The notes: generated by a model not told the origin, from the letters alone. A stretch of 38,456 nucleotides of DNA from an uncultured Croceitalea sp. (GCA_937969515.1 CALBVX010000087.1:1-38456), one strand, 5' to 3'; positions 14,828 to 24,816 are shown, numbered from the stretch's first letter. Made by a program: numbers and translations.

Positions 14828-15351
14828 TTATGGCCTAGGTATCGGTCCTCTATAATTTTTTTATGGTGTTTTAAATGCCCACACATAAGAAACCCAAGTG
14901 CGCGCACACTCATCTTACTATCACTGGCAACTCCGAAACGCATTAACTCCTCATCGTTCAAAGATTCGAATAATGTGATGGTCGCCATCCTCACAGTTTT
15001 AAATTCGTTTGTAATTGCCATTTTACCTTTAGAGTTCGCTCTACTCTGTGGAACAAATAAATCTTGATCAAAACCGGGTAATGGGGTTTTATCGTTTCTA
15101 GAAAAACGTAAAGCGCGGTATTGAAAAATCCGTTCGGTATCGATTAAATGAACGAGGGCTTCAGCTATCGACCACTTTTTTGGAGCATATGCGAAGTCCA
15201 TTTTATCATCAGGAAGTGCAGCAATGAAATCAACTAAGGAGGCCAGGCCAGTCTTTAAACCATCTATTAAATCAGTTTCACCCAATATATCAATGTACGG
15301 CTGGTAATAACTGTTATACTCAGAAACATCTAAATCTCTACTATTCATCAA
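14824..15351 (-). CDS. DinB-like (YfiT/DinB superfamily) putative metal-dependent protein
   Basis: This 175-residue protein shows the DinB four-helix-bundle pattern: KWSIAEALVHLIDTERIFQYRALRF with the first metal histidine and, near the C-terminus, LMCGHLKHHKKIIEDRY with the other histidines. Such proteins are often thiol-dependent transferases or simply uncharacterised; no substrate can be given. It starts 5 nt downstream of the Lrp-family gene and is probably co-transcribed with it. An MM start gives a choice of two adjacent ATGs. Confidence 0.85.
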   Translation of the reverse strand: MMNSRDLDVSEYNSYYQPYIDILGETDLIDGLKTGLASLVDFIAALPDDKMDFAYAPKKWSIAEALVHLIDTERIFQYRALRFSRNDKTPLPGFDQDLFVPQSRANSKGKMAITNEFKTVRMATITLFESLNDEELMRFGVASDSKMSVRALGFLMCGHLKHHKKIIEDRYLGHN

Positions 15352-15356
15352 ACCTT

Positions 15357-15836
15357 TTATAGCTCATTAAAAATAGTATGCATTAAGCGCTTTTTATCAT
15401 TGATGCTTTCCTCTAAAGAAATCATGGTTTCGGTTCTACTTATTCCATCAATATCATCAATTTTAAAAATGATGTTTTTGGCATGTGTAGTATCCTTAGC
15501 TCTAATTTTACAGAAAATATTGAACTTACCCGTCGTAATATGAGCAACGGTTACATTAGGTATTTGGGCCAAACGCTCTAATACGAACTTTGTTTGATGC
15601 GTCTTTTCAAGAAAAATACCAACATATGCTATAAAAGAGTATCCCAGTTTAACATAATCCAAGGTTAAAGAAGACCCTCTAATTATACCGGCTTCCTCCA
15701 TTTTTTTAACCCTAACATGCACTGTTCCCGCTGATATCAATAACTTTTTGGCAATATCGGTAAACGGTGTTCTGGTGTTATCGATTAACATATCCAGAAT
15801 CTGATGATCTATTTCGTCAAGCTTTACTTTGTTCAT
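15357..15836 (-). CDS. Lrp/AsnC family transcriptional regulator
   Basis: This 159-residue regulator has an N-terminal winged HTH (LDEIDHQILDMLIDNTRTPF, then IAKKLLISAGTVHVRVKKME) and a C-terminal RAM/AsnC ligand domain (VAHITTGKFNIFCKIRAKDT). Members bind amino acids and form octamers on DNA, and many control themselves and neighbouring genes. The ATG at 15836 faces a 422-bp AT-rich region. It is the first gene of a likely two-gene unit with the DinB-like gene. The effector is not predictable. Confidence 0.92.
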   Translation of the reverse strand: MNKVKLDEIDHQILDMLIDNTRTPFTDIAKKLLISAGTVHVRVKKMEEAGIIRGSSLTLDYVKLGYSFIAYVGIFLEKTHQTKFVLERLAQIPNVTVAHITTGKFNIFCKIRAKDTTHAKNIIFKIDDIDGISRTETMISLEESINDKKRLMHTIFNEL

Positions 15837-16258
15837 TTCAATATTATTTTCAACAAAATTAATGAATTAGAGAATAAAACGTAAGAAAACATTATTTTTT
15901 TTGAATATTATGTAAGAAAAAGATGGTTTTTAACTTTTCGGGTACGAGAATTAAACTTTTATGACATTAACTACCCAAAAAAAATATGTCTTTTTTACTA
16001 ACGGACCCTGGCATTTCAATTTAGGTTATTTACAATCATGAACCCAAATAGGCATTTACACGCCAAATTTTGCAGACGAAAATTCACATTTTCATCCTAC
16101 TAACCGTGTTTTGAATTACTAATTTTTATTACATTGAATATCAGCTATTTATTATTCATTACCTACACTTAAAATCATGCTAAATTTTATTTAAGACAAT
16201 ATTAGCACTTCTTCTAAATTCAATATTCTAATTTTACGATAAAGAATTATTTACAATT
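15837..16258. other. AT-rich intergenic region, no convincing gene
   Basis: This region lies between the divergent Lrp-family gene and the second HTH regulator. It contains only very short open frames (26 codons from 15961, and 12 codons in another frame). TTTACGATAAA at 16233-16243, just before the HTH gene, is the reverse complement of a TTTATCGTAAA motif similar to those at 3250 and 9265-9296. Operators for the Lrp protein are likely here but cannot be placed. Confidence 0.5.
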
Positions 16259-16651
16259 GTGAATTCAGGAATTTCAAATAGACTTCAAAAAGTAATTTCC
16301 CATTTCGAACTGACATCTGCTAAATTCGCAGACGCCATAGCTGTGCCCCGTTCTAGTGTATCACATATACTTAATAATAGAAATAAACCAAGTCTTGACT
16401 TTATCCTTAAAATCATCAAGGTATATCCTGAGATTGATTTGTATTGGTTATTGCAAGGTAAAGGTGACTTCCCCTCCCCCAGCCAAAGAAAAAACCAGTC
16501 TCTACCTTCCAAAATCGAGACCCTATCAAACAAAAGTTCAAATACCACAAAAGAACCTGAAAAGCTCTCAAGTAATTCGCAAAAAGAAATTAATAAAGTG
16601 GTGATTTTTTACAAAGACGGTACTTTTGAATCGTATAATCCTAATAAATAG
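16259..16651 (+). CDS. Small helix-turn-helix (XRE-type) regulator
   Basis: This 130-residue protein has an N-terminal XRE HTH (RLQKVISHFELTSAKFADAI, then SSVSHILNNRNKPSLDFILK) that ends in YPEIDLYWLLQGKGDF, the same closing motif as in the regulator at 3318-3698. The C-terminal half is a serine/lysine-rich linker with no clear fold, ending VIFYKDGTFESYNPN, a short beta-like tail. The start is GTG at 16259; no ATG lies near it in frame. It is 36 nt upstream of the lipoprotein gene, which has its own box, so it may be a separate unit. Confidence 0.78.
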   Translation: MNSGISNRLQKVISHFELTSAKFADAIAVPRSSVSHILNNRNKPSLDFILKIIKVYPEIDLYWLLQGKGDFPSPSQRKNQSLPSKIETLSNKSSNTTKEPEKLSSNSQKEINKVVIFYKDGTFESYNPNK

Positions 16652-16675
16652 GTTTTATATGGATAAGTATTTTAG

Positions 16676-16683
16676 TACTTTTC
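16676..16683 (+). promoter_or_regulatory. Possible -7 box of the lipoprotein gene, leaderless spacing
   Basis: TACTTTTC is one base from TAnnTTTG and ends 4 nt before the ATG at 16688, the same spacing as at 3306-3318 and 36796-36808. It would place the transcript start at the start codon. Confidence 0.35.
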
Positions 16684-16687
16684 GGCC

Positions 16688-17065
16688 ATGAAAAAACCCC
16701 TACTCCAGTTATTGATACTGAACCTTATGTTTTCTTGCCAAGAAGCTCCTGAGAGAAATTGCAAAGACTTTAAAAATGGTGCTTTTAGCTTTACCAGTGT
16801 TGTTGAGGGGGATAGCCTTACCACTACTTTTGTTAGAAAAGATGGCATCGAAATTGATTATTTTAGAAATCAAGTCGATACTTCAAGCGTTAGATGGATC
16901 AACGATTGTGAATATATCTTAAAGCAATTGAACCCGAAAAACAAGCAAGAAGAAAAGTCTATTCATATAAAAATCTTGACAACTACCGATAGTTCTTATA
17001 CATTTGAATTTAATACTGTGGGAGATTCTAAAAAATTAAGAGGAACTGCCATTAAAAACGACTAA
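16688..17065 (+). CDS. Small putative lipoprotein
   Basis: This 125-residue protein begins with a lipoprotein signal (MKKPLLQLLILNLMFSC, lipobox LMFSC), predicting acylation at Cys17. The mature domain (FKNGAFSFTSVVEGDSLTTT, a tryptophan-containing centre, and SSYTFEFNTVGDSKKLRGTA at the end) looks beta-rich, with a second pair of cysteines (NCKDF, NDCEY) that may form a disulphide. No family function is known to me. It is 2 nt before terC and likely co-transcribed with it. Confidence 0.75.
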   Translation: MKKPLLQLLILNLMFSCQEAPERNCKDFKNGAFSFTSVVEGDSLTTTFVRKDGIEIDYFRNQVDTSSVRWINDCEYILKQLNPKNKQEEKSIHIKILTTTDSSYTFEFNTVGDSKKLRGTAIKND

Positions 17066-17067
17066 CC

Positions 17068-17883
17068 ATGTTTGAAATTTTTACCAGTCCAGATGCATGG
17101 ATTGCACTGCTCACACTAACTTTTCTTGAAATTGTTTTAGGCATTGATAATATTATTTTTATCTCAATTGCAGCGGGTAAACTAGAGAAAAAAGATAGAA
17201 AGAAGGCCACCAATATTGGGCTTGTTCTCGCCATGGCCATGCGTATAGTGCTCCTCTTCGGAATCACGTGGCTTACATCGCTAAAGAAGCCATTTTTGGT
17301 ACTTAGTGAGTCTTGGATTCATGGTGGAATAAGTTGGCAAGCCCTAATTCTCTTTCTAGGCGGTCTTTTTCTGCTTTATAAGAGCACTAAGGAAATACGC
17401 GAGAAAATTGAGGACAAAGGTCATGACGAAAGAGAAGTAAAAAAAGGGCAATCTAACTCTTTGACAAAGGCTATCATACAAATAACCATAATAAATATTG
17501 TCTTTTCATTTGACTCTATTCTTACCGCTATCGGAATGACAAATGGCATTTCCCCCAATCCAAATGACGCATTAATTTTGATGATTATAGCCGTTGTTGT
17601 CTCTGTTTTAATAATGATGTTGTTCGCAAACCCGGTCGGGGAATTTGTCACGAAACACCCATCTATACAAGTTTTAGGATTATCTTTTCTAATATTGATC
17701 GGCTTTATGCTTATTGCAGAAGCGGCCCACTTATCGCATTTGGTAGTTTTTGACCAAGAAGTTGGTACGATTCCGAAAGGTTACCTGTACTTCTCCATCG
17801 CGTTCTCATTAATGGTAGAGTTCTTTGATATGCGGATGAAGAAAAATAAGAAACCTGCGGAAGAAAAAATATTGGAAGATTAG
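17068..17883 (+). CDS. TerC family integral membrane protein
   Basis: This 271-residue protein has about seven membrane helices and the TerC signature: LTFLEIVLGIDNIIFISIAA near the N-terminus with the conserved acidic LGIDN, and in the second half IVFSFDSILTAIGMTN. These paired acidic helices suit metal-ion handling; relatives are linked to manganese export or tellurium resistance, and the exact role here is open. The middle loop (about residues 112-132) is charged. It directly follows the lipoprotein gene and is closed by a strong bidirectional terminator. Confidence 0.9.
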   Translation: MFEIFTSPDAWIALLTLTFLEIVLGIDNIIFISIAAGKLEKKDRKKATNIGLVLAMAMRIVLLFGITWLTSLKKPFLVLSESWIHGGISWQALILFLGGLFLLYKSTKEIREKIEDKGHDEREVKKGQSNSLTKAIIQITIINIVFSFDSILTAIGMTNGISPNPNDALILMIIAVVVSVLIMMLFANPVGEFVTKHPSIQVLGLSFLILIGFMLIAEAAHLSHLVVFDQEVGTIPKGYLYFSIAFSLMVEFFDMRMKKNKKPAEEKILED

Positions 17884-17914
17884 ACACAAATGAAAATTCA
17901 AGTTTTGTGATATT

Positions 17915-17942
17915 AAAAAGCCCGCTTAGATGCGGGCTTTTT
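17915..17942. terminator. Bidirectional Rho-independent terminator
   Basis: A perfect 11-bp stem (AAAAAGCCCGC / GCGGGCTTTTT) with a TTAGAT loop lies between the convergent terC and sterol-desaturase genes. The A tract on one side and T tract on the other let it work for both strands. Confidence 0.92.
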
Positions 17943-17969
17943 ATTTAATTTTGATTTTTGTTCAGTGAA

Positions 17970-18929
17970 CTAGTTTGGCCTACTGAAAGCAACCTCAGGA
18001 TTTTCACTTTTCTGTTTTTCAAACAATCGCTGCTGTTGTTTTACCGTCATGGTACTACCGTCATGACTCCATCCCGGGGGTCCAAAAACATACATAAGCT
18101 TGTGGGAAAGTTTTGGAGATTTTTTCATATCCATCCAGATATCCTTGAATTCATGGGTTAGTATTATAATAGGGTTGTTAGAGTTTGGGGCATGAATAAC
18201 ACCGTACTTAACGTCAATAGAATCATCTAACGGTAACCAAGTTCCAAATAGCTTGTCGAATATGTTTAAAAATCCACCATGGTTTTTATCCAAATATTCG
18301 ACATTTTGGGCATGATGGACCTGATGCATTGTATGTGTATTCATGAATTTTTCAAAAATACCAAGCTTAGGGAGCAATACCGTATGCAACTGAAATTGCC
18401 ATAAGGCCTCGATACCTAAACAGAATACGACCATTTCTGGAGAGAAACCGATTGCCGGCATCCACATATAAAATAAAGGCTTATACAAAAGGGTAAACCA
18501 ACCGTTACGCACCGCTGTTCCTAAATTGAAGTTATCTGATGAATGGTGCACAATATGAGCTGCCCAAAGAATACGAATTTCGTGATTGGCCCTGTGAAAC
18601 CAGTAATAGGTGAAATCATCAGCTAATTGGCATAAAAGCCAAATATACCAGGCATAACCAAAAGATTTATACCCCATAATATTGGTTCGCACCCCGTCTA
18701 CTAAAGGATTAAAGAGCTCATACACGTAAGTGAATATTACAATTGCCGATACTACTTTTAACAAAGCGGCTAAAATCGCGGAGCCAAGACCCATAAAACC
18801 ACTTGCGAAAAGATCGTTCCAGTCATACAAATCATGATGTTCGTCATGATTTTTACTGTATGTTAATTCCAATAAGATGAAAATGATAAAACAAGGACCT
18901 CCGTAAACAAGAGGATTGGTAAAATCCAT
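17970..18929 (-). CDS. Sterol desaturase / fatty acid hydroxylase family membrane protein
   Basis: This 319-residue protein has four to five membrane segments in its first 215 residues and the three histidine clusters of the fatty acid hydroxylase superfamily: FHRANHEIRILWAAHIVHHSSDN and later HTMHQVHHAQN. These bind a di-iron centre that hydroxylates or desaturates a lipid substrate. The substrate in Bacteroidota is not clear from sequence. The C-terminal 60 residues are soluble. A -7 box lies 18 nt before the ATG at 18929, and it ends at the bidirectional terminator, so it is a single-gene unit. Confidence 0.9.
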   Translation of the reverse strand: MDFTNPLVYGGPCFIIFILLELTYSKNHDEHHDLYDWNDLFASGFMGLGSAILAALLKVVSAIVIFTYVYELFNPLVDGVRTNIMGYKSFGYAWYIWLLCQLADDFTYYWFHRANHEIRILWAAHIVHHSSDNFNLGTAVRNGWFTLLYKPLFYMWMPAIGFSPEMVVFCLGIEALWQFQLHTVLLPKLGIFEKFMNTHTMHQVHHAQNVEYLDKNHGGFLNIFDKLFGTWLPLDDSIDVKYGVIHAPNSNNPIIILTHEFKDIWMDMKKSPKLSHKLMYVFGPPGWSHDGSTMTVKQQQRLFEKQKSENPEVAFSRPN

Positions 18930-18947
18930 AAAAAAGCTATTTTAATT

Positions 18948-18955
18948 CAAATATA
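18948..18955 (-). promoter_or_regulatory. -7 promoter box of the sterol desaturase gene
   Basis: The minus strand reads TATATTTG, an exact match to TAnnTTTG, 18 nt before the ATG at 18929. The identical box at 24809 has the same spacing to ychF. Confidence 0.6.
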
Positions 18956-19060
18956 AACATCTTAGATGCCCATACATAAACTGTTGAATATTTAGATGGC
19001 AAACACATACTATTACTCGTTATTTGCTAAACAAAGAGGTGCAAAACAGGTGTGTTCATT

Positions 19061-21685
19061 TTAGAATAAAGTTGTTTGCGATTCTTCATCACTATCTGGT
19101 TTGTTTGTATTTTCTCCATCTACATTTTCTTCTTCAACAACTTCTATCTCATTAGGTGATTGTGCTTGGGGTTCTTCATAAGGGAGCGATTCCAGAGCGT
19201 TTATATTTTTAACCTTATCACTGGTAAGTTGATTTCCAAGGGCTTTAATTCCTTTGATAGCAATAAAATCTTCAACATCCACTTCATGATTGGCCTTAGC
19301 TTCTTTACCTCGTGGTTTCACAAATTCTAATTCTACAACCGGCCTCCAATCCGTTGATATCAATTCGAGTTGCGATTTGGGATGTTCGGTGATTATCAAA
19401 TCTTCTCTATTGGCATTTTCAATCAAGAAGCGTTTTATGTAGTAGCGCTCTTTCTCACCATCGTAATAAATGGCAGAAATTGGTTTGTTCGGATTCCATT
19501 TTTCAAGAACAATCATATCGTCGTCAAAACGAGCATTTAAATCAGGAACAATCGTTTTTACATACCCTTTCTGATTTACGACCAGTAATAAGTCATCTGG
19601 TCGAAACTCTCCGAGCAGCTCTCCTCTTTCATCCACATTCAAGCGCTGTACAATATCATCGAACCAAATTTTACGTGGTTTTAAAGTAGAGAGTCCTTTT
19701 TCTTTTAATTCGATTCGCTTAACAGGATATTTTGTAACAATATTTCCTTTAGAAGTTCTCCCTTTTATTAGAACGTCAGCGAAGTCGATATCCCATTTTA
19801 GCTTTTTGATACTCCCTGATTGTCTAAGGTGCACTGTGATTACTTCAGCTTCACCGTTGGGGTTTGCCGAAAAATAAAGCACATCAGAATTCGCATTGCC
19901 ATTGGTGAGGTCATACATTTTGTCTCGCGTAATACTCGTGACATTGAAACGCTTGATATAACTAGGGCCTCCCCTGCCATCTTTATAAATCATGTTGAAT
20001 GTAGTGCGTTTATCCTTTTTCTTAAATACGGCTACATGAATAATATTCTTATCAACAAAAATTTTGGAATCCACCTTAGTGACCATCATCTCACCTTTTT
20101 TGGTAAAAACAATAATATCATCAATGTCACTACAATCAGTAACATATTCATCACGCCTTAAGGATGTGCCTACAAAGCCTTCTTCACGATTTACATAGAG
20201 TTTTGTATTCCGGATGACCACTTTTGTAGCCTCGATATCGTCGAATATTCTGATTTCGGACTTACGTTCACGCCCCTGCGCATATTTCTTTTTGAGTTCC
20301 TGAAAATAGTCGATGGCGAAATCTACCAAATTGGCTAGGTAATTCTTCGTTTCCGCTATTCTATCCTCTAAACTGTCTAAATGCTGCTTGGCCTTGTCTA
20401 AATCGAATTTAGAGATTCTTTTAATTCGTATTTCTGTCAGTCGAACGATATCCTCTTTGGTAACAGCACGTCGTAAATGCTTGGTGTGCGGTTTAAGGCC
20501 TTCATCGATAGCTGCAATAACACCCTCCCAAGTCTCTTCTTCTTCAATTTCACGGTAAATACGGTTCTCAATAAATATTCGCTCAAGAGAAGCAAAATGC
20601 CACTGTTCTTCCAGTTCGTTAAGTTGAATCTCTAGCTCTGCCTTAAGAAGTTCTACCGTACTATCCGTTGACCTGCGCAACATTTCAGTAACGCCCATGA
20701 AAATAGGCTTGTTGTCTTCTATGATACACCCAAGTGGTGAAATAGAAGATTCACACGCAGTGAAGGCATACAAAGCATCTATGGTTTTGTCTGGGGAAAT
20801 TCCTGAGGGCAAGTGCACCAAAATTTCAACTTCGGCCGCAGTATTATCCTCAATTTTTTTGATTTTTATTTTGCCCTTGTCATTGGCCTTAAGTATAGAA
20901 TCTATTAAAGAAGAGGTGTTGGTTCCGTAGGGTATCTCTTTAATAACCAATGTATTCTTATCAATATTTTCTATTCTTGCTCTAACTCTTATTTTTCCAC
21001 CGCGCAGACCATCATTATAGTTAGTAACATCTATAATTCCGGAGGTAGGAAAATCAGGATATATCTTAAAACTTTTTCCTTTAAGATGCTTTATGGATGC
21101 ATCTATCAATTCAACAAAATTATGGGGTAGTACCTTAGTTGAAAGACCGACCGCAATACCTTCTGCACCTTGAGCCAACAGCAAGGGAAACTTAACGGGT
21201 AAATTAACCGGCTCCTTTTTTCGGCCGTCATATGAAAGTTGCCATTCCGTAATCTTAGGACTAAAAATAACCTCCAGAGCAAACTTAGAAAGCCTAGCTT
21301 CGATATACCTTGAAGCGGCCGCCCTGTCTCCGGTAAGAATGTTACCCCAGTTGCCTTGGGTGTCAATCAATAAATCTTTTTGGCCAATTTGCACCATTGC
21401 GTCCGCAATACTCGCATCTCCATGAGGATGGTACTGCATCGTATGCCCAACAACATTAGCTACTTTATTGTAACGCCCATCATCGAGTTCTTTAAGCGAA
21501 TGCATAATTCTTCGTTGCACAGGCTTAAATCCGTCTTCTATGGCAGGTACCGCTCGCTCAAGAATTACATAAGAAGCATAGTCTAAAAACCAATCTTTAT
21601 ACATGCCCGTTACCCGGGTCAGCGCATCGTCAGGGGCTCCCTCGTTATTGGAAAAGCCTTCTGTCAATTCTTCATTTTCATCCAT
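19061..21685 (-). CDS. parC: DNA topoisomerase IV subunit A
   Basis: This 874-residue protein has the type IIA topoisomerase breakage-reunion domain: GFKPVQRRIMHSL, the HPHGDASIADAM loop, and RAAASRYIEARL with the catalytic tyrosine at about residue 127. A coiled-coil region covers about 395-460 (RIKRISKFDLDKAKQHLDSL). The C-terminal part is a divergent beta-pinwheel, ending in an acidic tail. With ParE it decatenates daughter chromosomes and relaxes DNA. The position equal to E. coli GyrA Ser83 is alanine (residue 91) in this sequence. The gene begins 27 nt after parE. A GyrA reading is less likely because of the pairing with a 618-residue ParE-like B subunit. Confidence 0.92.
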   Translation of the reverse strand: MDENEELTEGFSNNEGAPDDALTRVTGMYKDWFLDYASYVILERAVPAIEDGFKPVQRRIMHSLKELDDGRYNKVANVVGHTMQYHPHGDASIADAMVQIGQKDLLIDTQGNWGNILTGDRAAASRYIEARLSKFALEVIFSPKITEWQLSYDGRKKEPVNLPVKFPLLLAQGAEGIAVGLSTKVLPHNFVELIDASIKHLKGKSFKIYPDFPTSGIIDVTNYNDGLRGGKIRVRARIENIDKNTLVIKEIPYGTNTSSLIDSILKANDKGKIKIKKIEDNTAAEVEILVHLPSGISPDKTIDALYAFTACESSISPLGCIIEDNKPIFMGVTEMLRRSTDSTVELLKAELEIQLNELEEQWHFASLERIFIENRIYREIEEEETWEGVIAAIDEGLKPHTKHLRRAVTKEDIVRLTEIRIKRISKFDLDKAKQHLDSLEDRIAETKNYLANLVDFAIDYFQELKKKYAQGRERKSEIRIFDDIEATKVVIRNTKLYVNREEGFVGTSLRRDEYVTDCSDIDDIIVFTKKGEMMVTKVDSKIFVDKNIIHVAVFKKKDKRTTFNMIYKDGRGGPSYIKRFNVTSITRDKMYDLTNGNANSDVLYFSANPNGEAEVITVHLRQSGSIKKLKWDIDFADVLIKGRTSKGNIVTKYPVKRIELKEKGLSTLKPRKIWFDDIVQRLNVDERGELLGEFRPDDLLLVVNQKGYVKTIVPDLNARFDDDMIVLEKWNPNKPISAIYYDGEKERYYIKRFLIENANREDLIITEHPKSQLELISTDWRPVVELEFVKPRGKEAKANHEVDVEDFIAIKGIKALGNQLTSDKVKNINALESLPYEEPQAQSPNEIEVVEEENVDGENTNKPDSDEESQTTLF

Positions 21686-21712
21686 GTATTAAACAAATCT
21701 TATTATTATGAT

Positions 21713-23569
21713 TTACAGTTGATTTTCTTCAACCAAATCAAGTTCTACTTTAAGGTTTTTAATTATAAATTCTTGACGGTCGGGTGTATTTTTACCCATA
21801 TAGAATTTCAATAATTCTTCAATGGACATCGCTTTATCTAACATTACAGGTTCTAATCTAATATCGTCACCAATAAAGTGCTTGAACTCATCAGGAGAGA
21901 TTTCGCCCAATCCTTTAAATCGTGTTATTTCAGGTTTGCCAGTAAGTTTCTCAATTGCGTTTTTTCGTTCTTCTTCACTATAACAATAAATCGTTTCTTT
22001 TTTATTTCTTACCCTAAAAAGTGGAGTTTGCAAAATGTATAAATGATTCTCTTTGATCAGTTCAGGAAAAAACTGCAGAAAAAATGTAATCAATAGCAAG
22101 CGAATATGCATTCCATCAACATCAGCATCAGTTGCTATCACAATATTGTTATATCGAAGGTCTTCCATAGAATCTTCGATATTGAGTGCAGCCTGTAGTA
22201 AATTAAACTCCTCGTTCTCATAAACAATCTTCTTAGACATACCGTAAGAATTTAGAGGTTTACCTCTAAGACTAAAGACCGCCTGCGTATTTACATCCCT
22301 AGATTTGGTTATAGACCCAGAAGCCGAATCTCCCTCGGTAATAAAGAGCGTGCTTTCCAATCGTCTGTCCTTCTTCATATCTTGCAAATGCACCCGACAA
22401 TCACGTAATTTTTTATTATGTAAACTTGCTTTTTTTGCACGGTCTCGGGCCAATTTTCGAATACCTGATAGCTCTTTACGTTCTTTTTCGGCTTGCACAA
22501 TTTTACGTTGTAAAGCCTCAGCAGTTGTTGTATTCTTATGAAGAAAATTGTCCAGGTATTTCCCTATAAAATCATTGATATAGGTACGTACGGTAGGTAA
22601 ATCGCCTCCCATGTCCGTAGAACCTAATTTTGTTTTGGTCTGGCTTTCAAACACGGGCTCCATTACTTTTATGGCGATAGCAGAAATAATGGATTTTCTA
22701 ATATCCGAGGCATCATAATTTTTACCGTAAAAATCGCGAATGGTTTTTACAATGGCCTCTCTAAAAGCCGCTTGATGCGTTCCGCCCTGTGTGGTATGTT
22801 GTCCGTTTACAAAAGAATGATACTCTTCGCTATATTGTGTTTTACTATGTGTGATAGCAACTTCAATGTCATCTCCCTTTAAATGAACTATCGGATAAAG
22901 AAAGTCTTCTTGATTGTTATTGTCTTCTAGTAAATCTTTAAGACCATTTTCTGAGTGAAACTTCTCGCCATTAAAGACAATGGTCAATCCTGGATTTAAG
23001 TACACGTAATTTTTGAGCATGCGTTCTACATACTCGTTTCGATATTTGAACTTTTTAAAAATAGCCTCATCAGGAATAAAGCTTACATGGGTACCCCTTC
23101 GCTTTGTAGAATCTGTTAACTCTTCGTTAACTAGGTTACCCGCTTTAAACTCTGCTGATTTAGATTGACCATCCCTTATCGATTCAACCCTAAAGTAATT
23201 GGAAAGTGCATTGACCGCTTTTGTGCCGACACCATTTAACCCAACGGATTTTTTAAACGCCCGGGAATCATACTTACCGCCCGTGTTCATTTTAGAAACC
23301 ACATCAACCACTTTACCTAGCGGAATACCACGGCCATAATCCCGAACCCTTACCTCACTGTCTTTTATTACAATTTCAATGGTCTTGCCCGCACCCATCA
23401 CAAACTCATCGATACAGTTGTCTAAAACTTCTTTCAAAAGAATATAGATTCCATCATCAGCGGATGAACCATCACCAAGCTTACCAATATACATTCCTGG
23501 GCGCATACGAATGTGCTCTTTCCAGTCGAGGGAACGGATATTGTCTTCGGTATAATTGGTGTTTGCCAT
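21713..23569 (-). CDS. parE: DNA topoisomerase IV subunit B
   Basis: This 618-residue ATPase subunit has the GHKL motifs [24 protein letters not shown] and [16 protein letters not shown] with the ATP lid, the transducer lysine region QTKTKLGS, and the TOPRIM domain with [12 protein letters not shown] (metal glutamate) and [16 protein letters not shown] (DxD). The C-terminus holds [13 protein letters not shown] and a short PDR-containing end. It pairs with ParC encoded immediately downstream. Length is typical of ParE and shorter than E. coli GyrB. Confidence 0.93.
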   Translation of the reverse strand: MANTNYTEDNIRSLDWKEHIRMRPGMYIGKLGDGSSADDGIYILLKEVLDNCIDEFVMGAGKTIEIVIKDSEVRVRDYGRGIPLGKVVDVVSKMNTGGKYDSRAFKKSVGLNGVGTKAVNALSNYFRVESIRDGQSKSAEFKAGNLVNEELTDSTKRRGTHVSFIPDEAIFKKFKYRNEYVERMLKNYVYLNPGLTIVFNGEKFHSENGLKDLLEDNNNQEDFLYPIVHLKGDDIEVAITHSKTQYSEEYHSFVNGQHTTQGGTHQAAFREAIVKTIRDFYGKNYDASDIRKSIISAIAIKVMEPVFESQTKTKLGSTDMGGDLPTVRTYINDFIGKYLDNFLHKNTTTAEALQRKIVQAEKERKELSGIRKLARDRAKKASLHNKKLRDCRVHLQDMKKDRRLESTLFITEGDSASGSITKSRDVNTQAVFSLRGKPLNSYGMSKKIVYENEEFNLLQAALNIEDSMEDLRYNNIVIATDADVDGMHIRLLLITFFLQFFPELIKENHLYILQTPLFRVRNKKETIYCYSEEERKNAIEKLTGKPEITRFKGLGEISPDEFKHFIGDDIRLEPVMLDKAMSIEELLKFYMGKNTPDRQEFIIKNLKVELDLVEENQL

Positions 23570-23695
23570 TAAAAACGTGATTATCCTAGCTAATATAGAA
23601 TTTAGGAGGAAAAATCAAAATGTTACTTCGGGAAAGTAATCAACAAAAGCAAAAAGGATTGTTGATAGCTTTAAAATAAAGGGACTAAAGGAAAG

Positions 23696-24790
23696 TTAGA
23701 CGTTGAATCTAAAATGCATTACATCACCATCTTTAACGATATACTCTTTGCCTTCAACGCGCATTTTACCGGCTTCTTTTACTTTTGCTTCGCTACCAAA
23801 AGAAATATAGTCTGCAAATGAAATCACCTCTGCTCTAATAAATCCTTTCTCAAAATCTGTATGAATTACACCTGCTGCTTGCGGTGCCGTAGCCCCCACA
23901 GGAATTGTCCACGCACGCACTTCTTTAACCCCTGCGGTAAAATATGTTTCAAGGTCCAATAATTTATAAGCACCGCGAATCAACTTTGCCGAACCCGGTT
24001 CTGAAAGACCGAGGTCTTCTAAAAACAGTTGTCTCTCGTCAAAGGTTTCTAATTCCGTAATGTCCGCTTCGGTACCTACCGCTAAGAAAATAACTTCAGC
24101 ATTTTCATTGGCAACTGCCGCTTTTACTTTATCGACATAGGCATTGCCATTTACGGCGCCATCTTCATCTACATTACAAACATACATTACAGGCTTGTCG
24201 GTAATTAATTGCAAAGGTTTTACAAATTCAATTTTATCATCGTCACTAATTTCAATGGCCCGAACAGATTTACCTGCCTCTAAATCTTCTTTTAATAAAG
24301 TGAGCACCGTAGCTTCTTTTTGGGCTTCTTTATTTCCGGTCTTGGCCGCTCTTTTTACTTTATCCAGCTTTTTCTCGACACTTTCTAAGTCTTTAAGTTG
24401 AAGTTCCATGTCAATCGTTTCCTTATCCCTAATAGGGTCTACAGAACCATCTACATGTACAATATTGTCGTTGTCAAAACAGCGCAAGACATGAAGTATA
24501 GCATCTGTCTCCCTGATATTGCCCAAGAATTGATTGCCCAATCCTTCACCTTTACTGGCCCCTTTTACCAAGCCGGCGATATCTACAATCTCAACCGTTG
24601 CAGGAATCACCTTTTCAGGGTTCACCAAAGACTCTAATTGCTGTAATCTGGCGTCCGGTACATTCACTACCCCAATATTAGGTTCAATAGTGCAAAAAGG
24701 AAAATTAGCACTTTGCGCTTTGGCATTCGATAAACAATTAAAAAGGGTTGATTTACCAACATTTGGCAATCCGACAATTCCAGCTTTCAT
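23696..24790 (-). CDS. ychF: Redox-regulated ribosome-associated ATPase YchF/OLA1
   Basis: This 364-residue Obg-family P-loop protein has the G1 motif [17 protein letters not shown] at residues 5-21, the switch region [35 protein letters not shown], and in place of NKxD the YchF-type YVCNVDEDG, which explains its preference for ATP over GTP. A coiled-coil insertion (about residues 128-165) and a C-terminal TGS-like domain ([20 protein letters not shown]) complete it. It binds ribosomes and acts in stress response. It has its own promoter box and stands alone. Confidence 0.95.
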   Translation of the reverse strand: MKAGIVGLPNVGKSTLFNCLSNAKAQSANFPFCTIEPNIGVVNVPDARLQQLESLVNPEKVIPATVEIVDIAGLVKGASKGEGLGNQFLGNIRETDAILHVLRCFDNDNIVHVDGSVDPIRDKETIDMELQLKDLESVEKKLDKVKRAAKTGNKEAQKEATVLTLLKEDLEAGKSVRAIEISDDDKIEFVKPLQLITDKPVMYVCNVDEDGAVNGNAYVDKVKAAVANENAEVIFLAVGTEADITELETFDERQLFLEDLGLSEPGSAKLIRGAYKLLDLETYFTAGVKEVRAWTIPVGATAPQAAGVIHTDFEKGFIRAEVISFADYISFGSEAKVKEAGKMRVEGKEYIVKDGDVMHFRFNV

Positions 24791-24808
24791 CTTAAAGTTT
24801 TAAGGCTG

Positions 24809-24816
24809 CAAATATA
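24809..24816 (-). promoter_or_regulatory. -7 promoter box of ychF
   Basis: The minus strand reads TATATTTG, an exact match to TAnnTTTG, 18 nt before the ATG at 24790. Confidence 0.6.

Noticed and set aside
15961-16041. 26-codon frame (MTLTTQKKYVFF...) in the Lrp upstream region
   Set aside because: Too short, no promoter or terminator of its own, and not enriched in any amino acid as a leader peptide would be.
16356-16604. 82-codon plus-strand frame
   Set aside because: Overlaps the HTH gene in another frame; the HTH frame carries the recognisable domain.
23640-23670. Hairpin ATCAACA/TGTTGAT after ychF as terminator
   Set aside because: The stem is only 7 bp with a long loop and no T run follows on the minus strand.
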